The notes: generated from the letters alone by a model not told the origin. Counted from the first letter of the stretch, positions 33,546 through 43,137 are shown. The stretch is 64,000 nucleotides of DNA from JAGOPY01 sp964619555 (GCA_964619555.1 CAZUDV010000002.1:62001-126000), one strand, 5' to 3'. Program-made: numbers and translations.

Positions 33546-34196
33546 ATGTTGCAGGACAATTACCGTCATAAAGGCTTAAGAAAGAAACTCATAGATACGC
33601 TGCGGGAAAAGGGGATTTCCGATGAAAGGGTGCTGGAAGCGATCAATAAGGTGCCCAGGCACCTCTTCTTAGATTCGTCTTTTCTGGAATTCGCCTACCA
33701 GGATAAGGCCTTTCCAATCGGTTCCGGTCAGACGATCTCCCAGCCCTATACCGTGGCCTTCCAGACATCCCTGCTGGCGATTTCTGAAGGCGACAAGGTG
33801 CTTGAGATTGGCACGGGATCGGGTTACCAATCCTGTGTTCTGCTGGAAATGGGGGCAAAGGTTTATTCCATTGAACGGCAGAAAAATCTGTACGAAAAGA
33901 CCAGGGCCCTTTTGCCTGAAATAGGATATTTTCCCAAATTATTTTACGGCGACGGATATCTTGGACTGCCCGCTTTCGCTCCTTATGAAAAAATTATCAT
34001 CACGGCCGCCACACCGGATATTCCCGAAAAATTACTGGTCCAGTTGAAGACAGGCGGGATCCTGGTCGCACCGGTAGGGCCCAGGGAATTTCAAACTATG
34101 ACCACCGTGCGGAAAATAGCCGGGAACAAGCTTGAAAGGATCGAGCATGAGAGGTTCAGGTTTGTCCCCATGCTTGAAAAAAGGGCTAAAGACTGA
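33546..34196 (+). CDS. pcm: Protein-L-isoaspartate O-methyltransferase
   Basis: 216-residue SAM-dependent repair enzyme that methylates isoaspartyl residues in aged proteins. Motif I is VLEIGTGSGYQ; the substrate-binding motif GSGQTISQPYTVA and the post-motif VYSIERQ are present. The C-terminal LKTGGILVAPVG segment closes the fold. Length is typical. It is divergent from the Gfo/Idh/MocA gene. Confidence 0.95.
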   Translation: MLQDNYRHKGLRKKLIDTLREKGISDERVLEAINKVPRHLFLDSSFLEFAYQDKAFPIGSGQTISQPYTVAFQTSLLAISEGDKVLEIGTGSGYQSCVLLEMGAKVYSIERQKNLYEKTRALLPEIGYFPKLFYGDGYLGLPAFAPYEKIIITAATPDIPEKLLVQLKTGGILVAPVGPREFQTMTTVRKIAGNKLERIEHERFRFVPMLEKRAKD

Positions 34197-34270
34197 ATTT
34201 TCATCTTTGGCACGAATTATGATTGGCATCCCGAAATAGTATTTTATTCTCAAAGAATGAAATAAAACCT

Positions 34271-34278
34271 TAATTTTG
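34271..34278 (+). promoter_or_regulatory. -7 box upstream of the lipoprotein at 34347
   Basis: TAATTTTG, exact match, 68 bases upstream of the ATG, which predicts a leader of roughly 60 bases. Confidence 0.5.
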
Positions 34279-34346
34279 TTGAACGAATACGATGAAGATG
34301 TTTAACATCGTTATGGAACAAGTAATAACTAATTAATTTATCAATC

Positions 34347-35231
34347 ATGAAGAAAATCCTTTATTTGGCTGGGATAATGCTGATTTCATCCGCATTGTTC
34401 TTTACGGCCTGTACCGATGATGAAGAATCGCCCAATCTGCCGCCGAGCATCAGCTTTGTGTCCGGATCCGGATTCCTGACCGACGATGCCACCGTTCCGG
34501 TTAATTCCGAGTTTAAAGTTAAAGTGCTCTGTGAACCTAATGCGACATCCGGTGCAAAGATTCAGTCCCTGAGAATAACCAGGGTAACGAATAACCAGGT
34601 GTTCCTTGATACCACTTTGGCTTACACTGTCCCGGTTGAGGTTACCTTTAATGCCCTGCCAGATCCGGGAGTTGAAAAGATTGAATTCACAGCGACGGAC
34701 AAGGATGGGGAAAGTGCAAAAGCTAGTTTGGAAATTACCACCCAGTCAATTGCAGGGGGTATTAACGCCTTCCCCATGCGGATATTGGGTTCCTATTCCA
34801 GCCCAACCGGCAGTTCGTTTGCCTCCATCGATGGTAGTGTTTACACCCTTGCCCAGGCTTTTGCCAACCAGACCATCATAGATTTCATGTACTGGTGGGG
34901 CGCCTCTACCAATGCGACCATTGGTGCACCTGATGACGCCAACGCCGGACTGGTATTTACCGGGGTCAACGGGCTTCCCAACTGGACTGTGAAGAACGGA
35001 ACCAGGTTCAAAGTCACCACCCTGACCACTACTGAATTCGATGCAGTGGACACCGATGAGGTGTGCATAGATCAGGCCACCGGTGCGGATCAGACCCGCA
35101 TGGAAGACCTTGCCGTGGACGATGTGTTTGCCTTCATCACAGTTACCGGAAAACACGGCCTTATTAAAGTTACCAGTATTAATACAGGAGCCGCCGGCGA
35201 CATCACCATTGATGTTAAAGTTGAGAAATAA
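34347..35231 (+). CDS. Lipoprotein of unknown function
   Basis: 294-residue protein with signal peptide and lipobox FTAC (Cys22) followed by an acidic tether (TDDEESPN), a pattern seen in surface-exposed Bacteroidota lipoproteins. Residues about 30-130 look like an Ig/PKD-type beta-sandwich (SGSGFLTDDATVPVNSEFKV, IEFTATDKDGESAKASLEI). The rest is a second beta-rich domain ending GDITIDVKVEK. No named family is recognised. It is transcribed alone with its own promoter and a strong terminator, so it may be well expressed. Confidence 0.78.
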   Translation: MKKILYLAGIMLISSALFFTACTDDEESPNLPPSISFVSGSGFLTDDATVPVNSEFKVKVLCEPNATSGAKIQSLRITRVTNNQVFLDTTLAYTVPVEVTFNALPDPGVEKIEFTATDKDGESAKASLEITTQSIAGGINAFPMRILGSYSSPTGSSFASIDGSVYTLAQAFANQTIIDFMYWWGASTNATIGAPDDANAGLVFTGVNGLPNWTVKNGTRFKVTTLTTTEFDAVDTDEVCIDQATGADQTRMEDLAVDDVFAFITVTGKHGLIKVTSINTGAAGDITIDVKVEK

Positions 35232-35244
35232 TTTCTCATTTTGA

Positions 35245-35283
35245 GAAAAAGCCTGGGGAATTTTCTCTCCAGGCTTTTTTTTT
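35245..35283 (+). terminator. Rho-independent terminator
   Basis: AAGCCTGG (35249-35256) pairs with CCAGGCTT (35269-35276), extended by A and T runs, and is followed by a long T tract to 35283. It is 14 bases past the lipoprotein stop. The clearest terminator in the window. Confidence 0.9.
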
Positions 35284-35354
35284 GCCCTAATGTGAAGAAA
35301 AGTTAAATTTTGGTTAATCCAAAACATCGTTATCTGCGGTGTATCACTTTTTCC

Positions 35355-35362
35355 TATTTTTG
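35355..35362 (+). promoter_or_regulatory. -7 box of the aromatic amino acid hydroxylase promoter
   Basis: TATTTTTG, exact TAnnTTTG match. It ends 4 bases before the first ATG (35367), so transcription probably starts at or near that codon; translation may be leaderless or begin at ATG 35376. Confidence 0.55.
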
Positions 35363-35366
35363 GGAC

Positions 35367-37103
35367 ATGATGGAAATGAATGAAATACTGGACAGGTTGC
35401 CCAAACACCTGATGCGCCTGGTGATCGATCAGCCGTACAATCATTATACGGCACAGGATCATGCGGTTTGGCGTTATGTCATGAGGCAGAATGTCCAATA
35501 TCTCAGCAGGGTAGCCCACGGTTCTTATCTCGACGGCCTTCGTAAAACCGGAATATCCATCGACCGGATCCCGCATATGTATGGTATGAACCGGATCCTG
35601 AAAGAGATCGGATGGGCGGCGGTAGCCGTGGATGGATTTATACCCCCTTCGGCGTTCATGGAATTCCAGGCATACCATGTCTTAGTGATTGCTGCCGATA
35701 TCCGGCCCATCGACCAGATTGAGTATACCCCTGCGCCTGACATTATACATGAAGCCGCCGGACATGCCCCGATCATAGCCGATCCCGAATATGCAGAATA
35801 TTTGAAACAGTTCGGATGGATCGGGTCCAAAGCATTTTCTTCAGCCAGGGACTATGAGATATATGAGGCCGTAAGGCATTTATCCATTCTGAAAGCCGAC
35901 CCTTACACCCCCGGGGAGATCATCAAAGAAGCCGAACAGGCACTGGCAGAAGCAGATGCTCTCAAAGACGCCCCTTCTGAAATGACCCTTATCCGTAACC
36001 TCCATTGGTGGACCGTCGAATACGGCTTGATCGGCGACCTGTCAAATCCGAAAATATACGGAGCCGGATTGCTTTCCTCCATCGGAGAAAGTTATTCCTC
36101 ACTTCAACCCGATGTTAAAAAGTTGCCATACACGATCGAAGCGGTCAATTTTAATTTTGATATTACCACCCGTCAGCCGCAACTCTTTGTCACACCGGAT
36201 TTTCAGCAACTTTCAGATGTGCTCGAGGAGTTTGCCGGTTCAATGGCTTTGCGGAAAGGTGGAATCGACGGCGTTATGAAAGCTATTTCATCCGGTAATA
36301 CAGGCACTTGTGTTTACAGTTCCGGTCTCCAGGTTTCCGGTACATTCCAGGAAATGATCCTTCACCGGGAAGCAATCGTCTACCTTCGAACCGAAGGCCC
36401 CACTCAACTTTGTTATGCAAACAGACAACTGGAAGGACAAGGAAAGGATTACCATAAGCATGGTTTCGGGTCTCCGGTCGGAAAACTTAAAAATTCGGCT
36501 ATTCCCGTTGAACTTTTATCAGACGGGGAACTCGTACAAATTGGAATCGAAACCGGTAAATCAGTAACACTTGAATTTGAATCCGGTTTGATCGTTGAAG
36601 GATATCTCGACAGGATAGTAAGGGAAAATGGGATGAATATCCTGATGGCTTTCAGCAATTGCCGGGTCACTTTCAGGGAAAAGATACTTTTCAGGCCTGA
36701 ATGGGGTACATTTGACATGGCTGTCGGCCAGAGAATAATATCCGCTTTTTCAGGACCGGCCGATCCGGACGCTTTTGAAATGGAATTCCCCGTTCCTGAA
36801 GAGAAGACCCACAAAATCTCCCATTCGCAAAGGGCGCTCGATCTTCACCGTTTATATCAAAAAGTGAGAGACTTCAGGGAAGGTACTTCAGTTAATCTGA
36901 ACCTGTCGGAAATATTCGACCTTTTATGTGATCAATTCCCGGAAGAATGGCTTCTGCCACTTGAAATTGCAGAAATAGCGGCCCAATACCCGGAGCTTGC
37001 CGGTCTCAGATCAAGAATTTCTGATTACCTGCTGATCAAGAAAGGACATGAACCTGAACTGGAAAGGCTGATTGAAAACGGGCTCCGATTCCTGCAAAAT
37101 TGA
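35367..37103 (+). CDS. Aromatic amino acid hydroxylase (phenylalanine 4-monooxygenase family)
   Basis: 578-residue pterin-dependent iron hydroxylase. The catalytic domain occupies about residues 90-320. The metal ligands are His128 and His133 in IIHEAAGHAP, and Glu218 in HWWTVEYGL. This is the facial triad of Phe/Tyr/Trp hydroxylases, with Ala-Ala in place of the usual Leu-Leu before Gly-His. An N-terminal helical region of about 90 residues and a C-terminal extension of about 250 residues are present, while bacterial PhhA proteins are usually 260-300 residues. The extension has no motif I recognise. Start chosen at 35367 because of the promoter; a TTG-start reading from 35310 lies upstream of it. 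Neighbours encode a flavin reductase-like protein and fumarylacetoacetase, supporting a role in Phe/Tyr breakdown. Confidence 0.9.
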   Translation: MMEMNEILDRLPKHLMRLVIDQPYNHYTAQDHAVWRYVMRQNVQYLSRVAHGSYLDGLRKTGISIDRIPHMYGMNRILKEIGWAAVAVDGFIPPSAFMEFQAYHVLVIAADIRPIDQIEYTPAPDIIHEAAGHAPIIADPEYAEYLKQFGWIGSKAFSSARDYEIYEAVRHLSILKADPYTPGEIIKEAEQALAEADALKDAPSEMTLIRNLHWWTVEYGLIGDLSNPKIYGAGLLSSIGESYSSLQPDVKKLPYTIEAVNFNFDITTRQPQLFVTPDFQQLSDVLEEFAGSMALRKGGIDGVMKAISSGNTGTCVYSSGLQVSGTFQEMILHREAIVYLRTEGPTQLCYANRQLEGQGKDYHKHGFGSPVGKLKNSAIPVELLSDGELVQIGIETGKSVTLEFESGLIVEGYLDRIVRENGMNILMAFSNCRVTFREKILFRPEWGTFDMAVGQRIISAFSGPADPDAFEMEFPVPEEKTHKISHSQRALDLHRLYQKVRDFREGTSVNLNLSEIFDLLCDQFPEEWLLPLEIAEIAAQYPELAGLRSRISDYLLIKKGHEPELERLIENGLRFLQN

Positions 37104-37123
37104 TCCGGCAGGAGGTCCTCATT

Positions 37124-38002
37124 TCACAGAAGGTAAAGGATGGCAAGCGCCCGGGAAGCATTCCCCTCATCCAGGTGCTTTTTTGCCAGTTCATACAGAC
37201 CGGATTCTTTATCCGTTGATTTATTTAAGATTTTAATGATGTCAGGATTTGTCTTAACCATTTGAATTTCTTTCTCAGACGGAAGACAACCCAGATTTCC
37301 CAGCTTTCCCAGATCATTGCCTGACAGAAGTGAGCTGAACCTGATCTTTTCCGGCAGGGCATCGATGCCGATGCCGATCTTGTCAAGAGGCTTTTCCACC
37401 TGGAAAAGCCCATCGCCGAAAGCCTTGCAATACCAGTCTCCGCCCATTCTGCCAACCAGTCTTATTTTTTGCGGATCGATCATCCCATTTTCTGACAGGA
37501 TGACCTGGCTCACATGCATGACAAGTATTTCACAAATCACGAGATTAGCAGCTCCCCCACCCTGACCGGTCTCGATGACATCCCTGACCTTGCATTCAAT
37601 CTGCACCGGCGATTCCATGACCCGGAAAGGCCGCACCTTGATTGAAGGCATTTTCGTAAACCCAGCTTTGATAAATTCATCCGTACCTTCCGGAAATTCC
37701 GTGCTTGCCAGGCTGACCTGGTTGACCATTTCATAAGTGACCACATTAATGACCACTTCCGAAACTACCCTGACGTTTTCATAAGTATGTTTGGTGGTAT
37801 TATCCCTGCTGCGGCGCGATGGGGAGAAGATCAGGGTTGTGGGATTAATGCCAAACAGGTTGAAAAAGCTGAACGGGGACAGATTGGGATTACCTTCGGC
37901 ATCAATAGTACTGGCAAAAGCAATCGGCCTGGGCCCAATGGCACCTTGTAACAACTTCTGGAGCTGGCTGTTCGGCAATTCACCGGCTAATATTTGTAGC
38001 AT
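37124..38002 (-). CDS. Flavin reductase-like domain protein (FMN-binding split barrel)
   Basis: 292-residue protein. Residues about 15-190 form the flavin reductase-like domain: GAIGPRPIAFASTIDAEGNPNLSPF (given in part as RPIAFAS and NLSPFSFFN), FSPSRRSRD, and SGSPVQIECKV-like strand ESPVQIECKV. The C-terminal 90 residues form a helical extension ending SRALAILYLL. Such proteins bind FMN and act as reductases or uncharacterised flavoproteins. It converges with the hydroxylase gene and is 42 bases downstream of the fumarylacetoacetase gene on the same strand, so a role in aromatic ring catabolism is possible but unproven. Confidence 0.85.
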   Translation of the reverse strand: MLQILAGELPNSQLQKLLQGAIGPRPIAFASTIDAEGNPNLSPFSFFNLFGINPTTLIFSPSRRSRDNTTKHTYENVRVVSEVVINVVTYEMVNQVSLASTEFPEGTDEFIKAGFTKMPSIKVRPFRVMESPVQIECKVRDVIETGQGGGAANLVICEILVMHVSQVILSENGMIDPQKIRLVGRMGGDWYCKAFGDGLFQVEKPLDKIGIGIDALPEKIRFSSLLSGNDLGKLGNLGCLPSEKEIQMVKTNPDIIKILNKSTDKESGLYELAKKHLDEGNASRALAILYLL

Positions 38003-38044
38003 AAGATCCCCTTCTGAATTTTTAATTCTAAATTTACATACTTG

Positions 38045-39325
38045 TCACGGCGTCGCGGGTAATATAGTGGTCCGGGCTTCGCCGAAACCTATCCGCAAGC
38101 CTTCTTTTTCCGCCCATCCGCGAATAATGACAGTATCTCCGTCATGGATAAAACTGCGGTCGGTACCGTCAGGCATCCGGATTGGCCGGGTACCTTTCCA
38201 GGTCAGTTCCAGCATCGATCCGAAGGAGCCCTCATCCGGCCCGCTGATTGTACCGGAAGCGTACAGGTCGCCCACCCGGATATTGCAGCCATTTACAGTA
38301 TGATGAGCCAGTTGCTGGCACATATTCCAATACATATACCGGAAGTTTGACCGGCATACGACTTTCTCCAAACCTCCGGATAGCTGATCACCGGCCGTTG
38401 ACTGCCGACCTGCCTCAATGGCCACTTCGAGGTTGATATCATAGTTCTTCCAGCCTTCATACCTGAGATAGGGTAATACTTCGGGCACCTGCACCGGGCC
38501 GGGGGTACGGAATGGTTCCAGGGCTTCCAGCGTAACTATCCAAGGAGAAATCACCGATCCGAAATTCTTACTCAAAAAAGGGCCCAGCGGAACATATTCC
38601 CATTTCTGAATATCACGGGCTGATAAATCGTTGAATAGTACCAGGCCAAAAATATAGTCTTCCGCTTCATTGGTAGGAACAGATTCTCCCAGGACCGTAC
38701 CCTTGCTGACGATAAAACCCATTTCCAACTCAAAATCCAACTGCCTGGTCGGGCCAAAATCCGGCAGATCCTTATCATCCGCCCTGGTCTGGCCCCTGGG
38801 CCTTTTGATGTCCGTTCCGGTAATCACGACAGATGATGCCCGGCCATGGTACCCTACAGGAATATGTTTCCAGTTAGGCAGGAGGGCATTGGCCGGATCC
38901 CGGAACATTTTACCCACATTGGTGGCATGCTCTTCACTGGAATAGAAATCAGTATAATCGCCAATTTCAACGGGGAGATGCATCATCGCTTCATCCGCCG
39001 GGACCAGGGCCAACCTGACCGTTTCCGGGTCATGGCTGAGCATGGTCGACATACCGGTGAAGAGCTCGATTATCCTATTCCTCACCAGGCCGGTCCATGG
39101 TTTTCCCATCGCAATAAAGTCATTCAGCACCGGCTGATCGAAAACAGTCAGGTCGGGCAAACGGAGGCTATCGAAATACCCCCTTTCTGCCAGCACCTTC
39201 AAATCGATCACCGTATCTCCGATCCTGGTGGCAGGCCTTGGCCTGGTGGCCTCTTTGCTGAAAATGCCAAATGGAATATTCTGCAACGGAAAATCGCTGT
39301 TATCAGGTATTTCGATCCAACTCAT
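38045..39325 (-). CDS. fahA: Fumarylacetoacetase
   Basis: 426-residue hydrolase that splits fumarylacetoacetate to fumarate and acetoacetate, the last step of tyrosine degradation. The N-terminal FAH_N domain (about 1-115, NIPFGIF) and the catalytic FAH domain are both present. Metal-site residues are seen in DFYSSEEHATNVG, FELEMGF (Glu pair) and NDLSARDIQKWEY; the active-site RPRGQ loop is intact. The C-terminal GTISGPDEGSFGSMLEL is typical. Homogentisate dioxygenase and HPPD genes are not in this window. Confidence 0.95.
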   Translation of the reverse strand: MSWIEIPDNSDFPLQNIPFGIFSKEATRPRPATRIGDTVIDLKVLAERGYFDSLRLPDLTVFDQPVLNDFIAMGKPWTGLVRNRIIELFTGMSTMLSHDPETVRLALVPADEAMMHLPVEIGDYTDFYSSEEHATNVGKMFRDPANALLPNWKHIPVGYHGRASSVVITGTDIKRPRGQTRADDKDLPDFGPTRQLDFELEMGFIVSKGTVLGESVPTNEAEDYIFGLVLFNDLSARDIQKWEYVPLGPFLSKNFGSVISPWIVTLEALEPFRTPGPVQVPEVLPYLRYEGWKNYDINLEVAIEAGRQSTAGDQLSGGLEKVVCRSNFRYMYWNMCQQLAHHTVNGCNIRVGDLYASGTISGPDEGSFGSMLELTWKGTRPIRMPDGTDRSFIHDGDTVIIRGWAEKEGLRIGFGEARTTILPATP

Positions 39326-39360
39326 CCGATTTTTCTGAATTAATATTTCAATGAATAAAT

Positions 39361-40806
39361 TTATTCAACATGCAGATCGGCTGCCTTCATCCCCAGCCTT
39401 TTCCCCTCCTCAAGCATCAGGGAATACGCTTCATCAAAATTATTGTGGATGATGCCGTCGAGGATGGCCTCCCGTATTGCATTTTTAATGATACCAACCT
39501 CCTTCCCCGGTGGTATGCTAAAAGTCTTCATGATCAGATCGCCACTGACGGGAGGCTGCCAGTTCCGGATCCGGTCCTTCTCCTCAACTTCCACCAGTTT
39601 ACGCCTCACCAGCTCAAAATTACCCAGGTAGCGCCTGACTTTGTCAGGATTCTTGGAAGTAATGTCAGCTTCACAAAGCAACATCAGGTCGTCAATATCA
39701 TTTCCGGCATCGAAAAGGAGGCGTCGAACGGCTGAATCAGTCACTTCTTCCTGCGACAGGACAATAGGCCGCAAGTGAAGCATGACTAGTTTTTGTACGT
39801 ACTTCATCCGTTCATCAACCGGCATCTTATAACGGTGGAACAGCCTTGGAATCATTTTAGCACCGATAAATTCATGGGAATGAAAAGTCCAGCCTGCCGC
39901 ATCATCCCATTTCTTCGTCTGGGGTTTTGCTATATCATGCAATAAAGCGGCCCAGCGGAGCCAAAGGTTCAACGATTTAGCCGCAACATTATCAAGTACC
40001 TGGAGGGTATGGAAGAAATTATCCTTGTGGCCCTTTCCATCGATGAATTCCGCGCCTTTCAGGGCAACCAGTTCCGGGAAGATAATGGCAAGCAGTCCGC
40101 ACTCCAGCAGCATTTTGAATCCAACCGAGGGCTTTTCCGCCAGGATGGTCTTTTCCAGTTCATCGTTGATCCTTTCTCTGGAAACGATCCCGATCCGTTC
40201 TGCATTTCGTGTAATAGCTCCGAAAGAGCGGCTCTCGATCGTAAAATTCAGTTGGGTGGCAAACCGGATTGCCCGCATCATTCTGAGGGGGTCATCCGAA
40301 TAAGTTAAATCGGGATCAAGAGGCGTCCTGATTATACCATTTTCCAGGTCTTTCCTTCCGTTAAACGGGTCCAGCAACCGGCCCAGGTCAATTTGGTTCA
40401 GACTGATAGCAAGAGCATTGATGGTGAAATCGCGGCGGTTCTGGTCATCTTCAAGGGTTCCGTTTTCAACGAGCGGTTTCCTGGAGTCAGCCCTGTAGGA
40501 TTCTTTTCTCGCGCCCACGAACTCGACGATCCATTCCTCATCACCCTCGAAGTATCGAACCATTGCGGTCCCGAAATTACGGAACACGCTCACATGCGCA
40601 TTTCGGCCTATCCTGGCGGCGTAGGCCTGGGCAAGCTCTATCCCGCTGCCGATCACAACGACATCGATATCCTTTGTCGGCCTGGCAAGCAGCTTGTCGC
40701 GAACATATCCACCAACGACATACGCCGGTTTTCCTCCTTCTCTCACTGCTTCGATCAATGGTAAAAATACCGGGTAATCCAGGAATTGCTTAAAGTTCAT
40801 GTTCAT
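39361..40806 (-). CDS. cca: CCA-adding-type tRNA nucleotidyltransferase with HD domain
   Basis: 481-residue class II polymerase-beta-superfamily enzyme that adds or repairs the tRNA 3' CCA. The head domain has VVGGYVRD and the metal-binding DIDVVV; RRDFTINALA and RMMRAIRFA are neck motifs. A C-terminal HD domain (ALLHDIAKP) follows near residue 290. CCA is not encoded in the two tRNA genes of this window, so the activity is needed. Some Bacteroidota members may be poly(A) polymerases, so CCA specificity is by family. Start could be 40806 or 40800. Confidence 0.9.
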   Translation of the reverse strand: MNMNFKQFLDYPVFLPLIEAVREGGKPAYVVGGYVRDKLLARPTKDIDVVVIGSGIELAQAYAARIGRNAHVSVFRNFGTAMVRYFEGDEEWIVEFVGARKESYRADSRKPLVENGTLEDDQNRRDFTINALAISLNQIDLGRLLDPFNGRKDLENGIIRTPLDPDLTYSDDPLRMMRAIRFATQLNFTIESRSFGAITRNAERIGIVSRERINDELEKTILAEKPSVGFKMLLECGLLAIIFPELVALKGAEFIDGKGHKDNFFHTLQVLDNVAAKSLNLWLRWAALLHDIAKPQTKKWDDAAGWTFHSHEFIGAKMIPRLFHRYKMPVDERMKYVQKLVMLHLRPIVLSQEEVTDSAVRRLLFDAGNDIDDLMLLCEADITSKNPDKVRRYLGNFELVRRKLVEVEEKDRIRNWQPPVSGDLIMKTFSIPPGKEVGIIKNAIREAILDGIIHNNFDEAYSLMLEEGKRLGMKAADLHVE

Positions 40807-40850
40807 CAGGGTGCAAAAATACGAAAAAGTAAGGATGGCCTGGGGAGGTC

Positions 40851-42077
40851 TTAAGCTTGTTCTGCCTTTTCTCCTGATTGGGAAGCTTTAAATGCGCTGG
40901 GAGTCTGGCCTGTATATTTCTTAAAACAGGCGTTGAAGGATGATTTCGACTGGAATTCGACCATTTCGGCAATCGCTTCAATTTTAAGATTGTTGTTTTT
41001 ATCCCCTGACAATTTATCAACGGCTTCTTTAATACGGTAATCGTTTACGATCCCATAGAAATTCTTTTCCATATGCACATTTATCACATAAGTGACCTTT
41101 CTTCTGCTCTCATTCAACAAGGCACAAAGATCGCCCATACTGAATGCCGCATTCAGAAATGGCTTTTTTTCTTCCATGATCCGGGTGATCTCCAGGCTGA
41201 TCCGTTCAATATCCTCAGGATGAATAAAATCCACCAGTTTATTAGCGGGTGGATTCTCGGATAAAGCGTTCTTATCAGAGCTTCCCGAAACATCTGCCGG
41301 AACGGTCATCCGGGAAACCTGCATCAGCATTGAATTCTGTTTCATCCCATAGTATCCTGCCAGGCCACCGCTAATAAGCATCAGGACGTTATAGACCAGG
41401 GCAAATCCGATGGTTCTTCCCTGCCCGAAAAAATTTACCATTCCGTTGAAAATAAGAAACAGCAGAACGCTCAGTGATATGATCATCACCCAATTCAAGT
41501 CCAGATATGCCAGGTAGGCCGGTCGTTGCCTCATGGTCATCGCTTCTGCTTTCAGTATTTTCCTCACCTGGTAAGCGATAAGCACTACCTGAAGAACAAG
41601 TAACATGACTGATCCGGTCCAAAATATCCTTTCCGTCAGCGACCTGCCTGTCACACCCGTATTCCCGGCCGTAAAACCCTGGTCGATAAATGTCAACCGG
41701 GAAGATTCCGGCAGCATTCCATAGAAGATAACATTCAATATGAACACCATTACAGGGGGGATGAAGAACTGCAATTTACTCCTGGGGCTAATGTCATGAT
41801 CTTCCCGTGTCAGGGATAAGATATACAGAAAGAAAACCGGGGCAATACTCAGTAGAACAGGCACATAAACAATGTACCACCATGAAAACAGATCCCGGTA
41901 GCCAAGGTGATAAGAAGCGTTTAAAACCAGAAAAAGCGTCATGAGAAACATCAGAAATCCGAAATACCTCCTGGAAGGACTGCTTTTTCTAAATGTGACC
42001 AATTGAACGGTGTAAAATAACAGCTGGTAGATCGGAAGAGAAAAAAGAATGACGTAAATGCTATCCTGAGTGAGCAT
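40851..42077 (-). CDS. Membrane-bound AraC-family transcriptional regulator
   Basis: 408-residue protein with seven or so membrane helices in the first 240 residues (ISLSVLLFLIFNGMVNFF and similar) and an AraC-type DNA-binding domain at the C-terminus (about 310-400). Its second helix-turn-helix reads MVEFQSKSSFNACFKKYTG. A linker of about 60 polar residues joins the two. This is a common Bacteroidota type thought to sense membrane or periplasmic signals. The target is unknown; divergence from the lipoate ligase gene, whose promoter is only about 20 bases from its own, makes that operon a candidate. Confidence 0.85.
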   Translation of the reverse strand: MLTQDSIYVILFSLPIYQLLFYTVQLVTFRKSSPSRRYFGFLMFLMTLFLVLNASYHLGYRDLFSWWYIVYVPVLLSIAPVFFLYILSLTREDHDISPRSKLQFFIPPVMVFILNVIFYGMLPESSRLTFIDQGFTAGNTGVTGRSLTERIFWTGSVMLLVLQVVLIAYQVRKILKAEAMTMRQRPAYLAYLDLNWVMIISLSVLLFLIFNGMVNFFGQGRTIGFALVYNVLMLISGGLAGYYGMKQNSMLMQVSRMTVPADVSGSSDKNALSENPPANKLVDFIHPEDIERISLEITRIMEEKKPFLNAAFSMGDLCALLNESRRKVTYVINVHMEKNFYGIVNDYRIKEAVDKLSGDKNNNLKIEAIAEMVEFQSKSSFNACFKKYTGQTPSAFKASQSGEKAEQA

Positions 42078-42107
42078 AGGTTAATAATTCAGGGATTGAT
42101 GGCAGGA

Positions 42108-42115
42108 CAAAGATA
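42108..42115 (-). promoter_or_regulatory. -7 box of the AraC-family gene
   Basis: TATCTTTG on the minus strand, exact match, 31 bases upstream of the ATG at 42077. Confidence 0.5.
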
Positions 42116-42137
42116 GAATTTATCAGTAATAATCTCC

Positions 42138-42145
42138 TACTTTTG
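42138..42145 (+). promoter_or_regulatory. -7 box of the lipoate ligase operon
   Basis: TACTTTTG, exact match, 18 bases before the lplA ATG. It is back to back with the AraC-gene promoter, so the two transcription units probably influence each other. Confidence 0.55.
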
Positions 42146-42162
42146 CCTGAGAGTTAAAATAA

Positions 42163-43137
42163 ATGCTTTGTATTCCCCGAACCGGTACCAATCCATTTTT
42201 CAACCTTGCCGCAGAGGAGTATCTTCTTAAAAATTTTAAAGGAGATGTCTTTTCCATCTGGATCAACGATCCGTGTGTGGTAGTAGGCAAACACCAGAAT
42301 ACACTGGCTGAAGTCAATTATCATTACCTGAAGGAAATGCAAATCCCCGTCCTTCGCCGGATCACAGGCGGTGGCGCCGTTTTTCATGATCAGGGCAATA
42401 TCAATTTCAGTTTTATTACTTCAGGTGAAAGGCATAAATTGGTAGACTACCGGCGGTCTACCCTGCCTCTCATCCGGTTCCTGGATTCACTCGGCGTGAA
42501 AGCCGCATTTGAAGGGAAAAGCAATCTGACCATCGACGGAAGAAAATTCTCAGGGAACTCTGCCCATGTTTATAAAGACCGTGTGATTCATCATGGCACC
42601 GCTATGTTTTCGTCTGACATACAGCGTCTTAATCAATCGCTAAACCGCAGTGCCGGAAAATTATCAGATAAATCCGTTCATTCCGTCAGGGCACAGGTTA
42701 CCAATATCCAGGATCATCTGCAGGTAAAAATGACCCCGTATGAATTCCGGGAGTCATTTTTCCGGTTTGTTGTGAACAATCATCCGGGAAGTGACATTTA
42801 TAAGCTGACAGCAGAGCAGGAAACAGAAATCGGCAAACTCGCTGAAACAAAATACAGAACATGGGAGTGGGTCTACGGATATTCACCCGATTATACACTT
42901 GATTCAGAAATGAACAACTTGAGTAAAACCTGGTCCATCCGCCTTTCCGTGTCCAAAGGCATAATCCTAAATTGCACAATTACAGATGAAAAAGGGATTC
43001 AATTTGTCGAGTTGGAAAAATTAATTACCGGGCTCCCCCACAGGGAAGACAGGCTCGGGGATTCACTCGGGAATATTAATTTTGCAGATTATTACCCGGA
43101 ATTTGATATATATTCATTTATCAGAAATATATTTTAA
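42163..43137 (+). CDS. lplA: Lipoate-protein ligase
   Basis: 324-residue LplA-type ligase that activates lipoate with ATP and attaches it to the E2 or GcvH lysine. The biotin/lipoate ligase fold shows RRITGGGAVFHD and the catalytic-lysine region GRKFSGNS, followed by HHGTAMFSSD. The C-terminal LplA accessory domain (about 245-324) is present. DUF1338 enzyme begins 1 base after its stop, so the genes are coupled. Lipoylated 2-oxoacid dehydrogenases act on compounds close to those proposed for the two downstream enzymes. Confidence 0.93.
   Translation: MLCIPRTGTNPFFNLAAEEYLLKNFKGDVFSIWINDPCVVVGKHQNTLAEVNYHYLKEMQIPVLRRITGGGAVFHDQGNINFSFITSGERHKLVDYRRSTLPLIRFLDSLGVKAAFEGKSNLTIDGRKFSGNSAHVYKDRVIHHGTAMFSSDIQRLNQSLNRSAGKLSDKSVHSVRAQVTNIQDHLQVKMTPYEFRESFFRFVVNNHPGSDIYKLTAEQETEIGKLAETKYRTWEWVYGYSPDYTLDSEMNNLSKTWSIRLSVSKGIILNCTITDEKGIQFVELEKLITGLPHREDRLGDSLGNINFADYYPEFDIYSFIRNIF

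Noticed and set aside
34746..35678. 310-codon minus-strand frame across the lipoprotein and hydroxylase genes
   Set aside because: It spans the strong terminator and promoter between two well-supported plus-strand genes and has no signal or domain.
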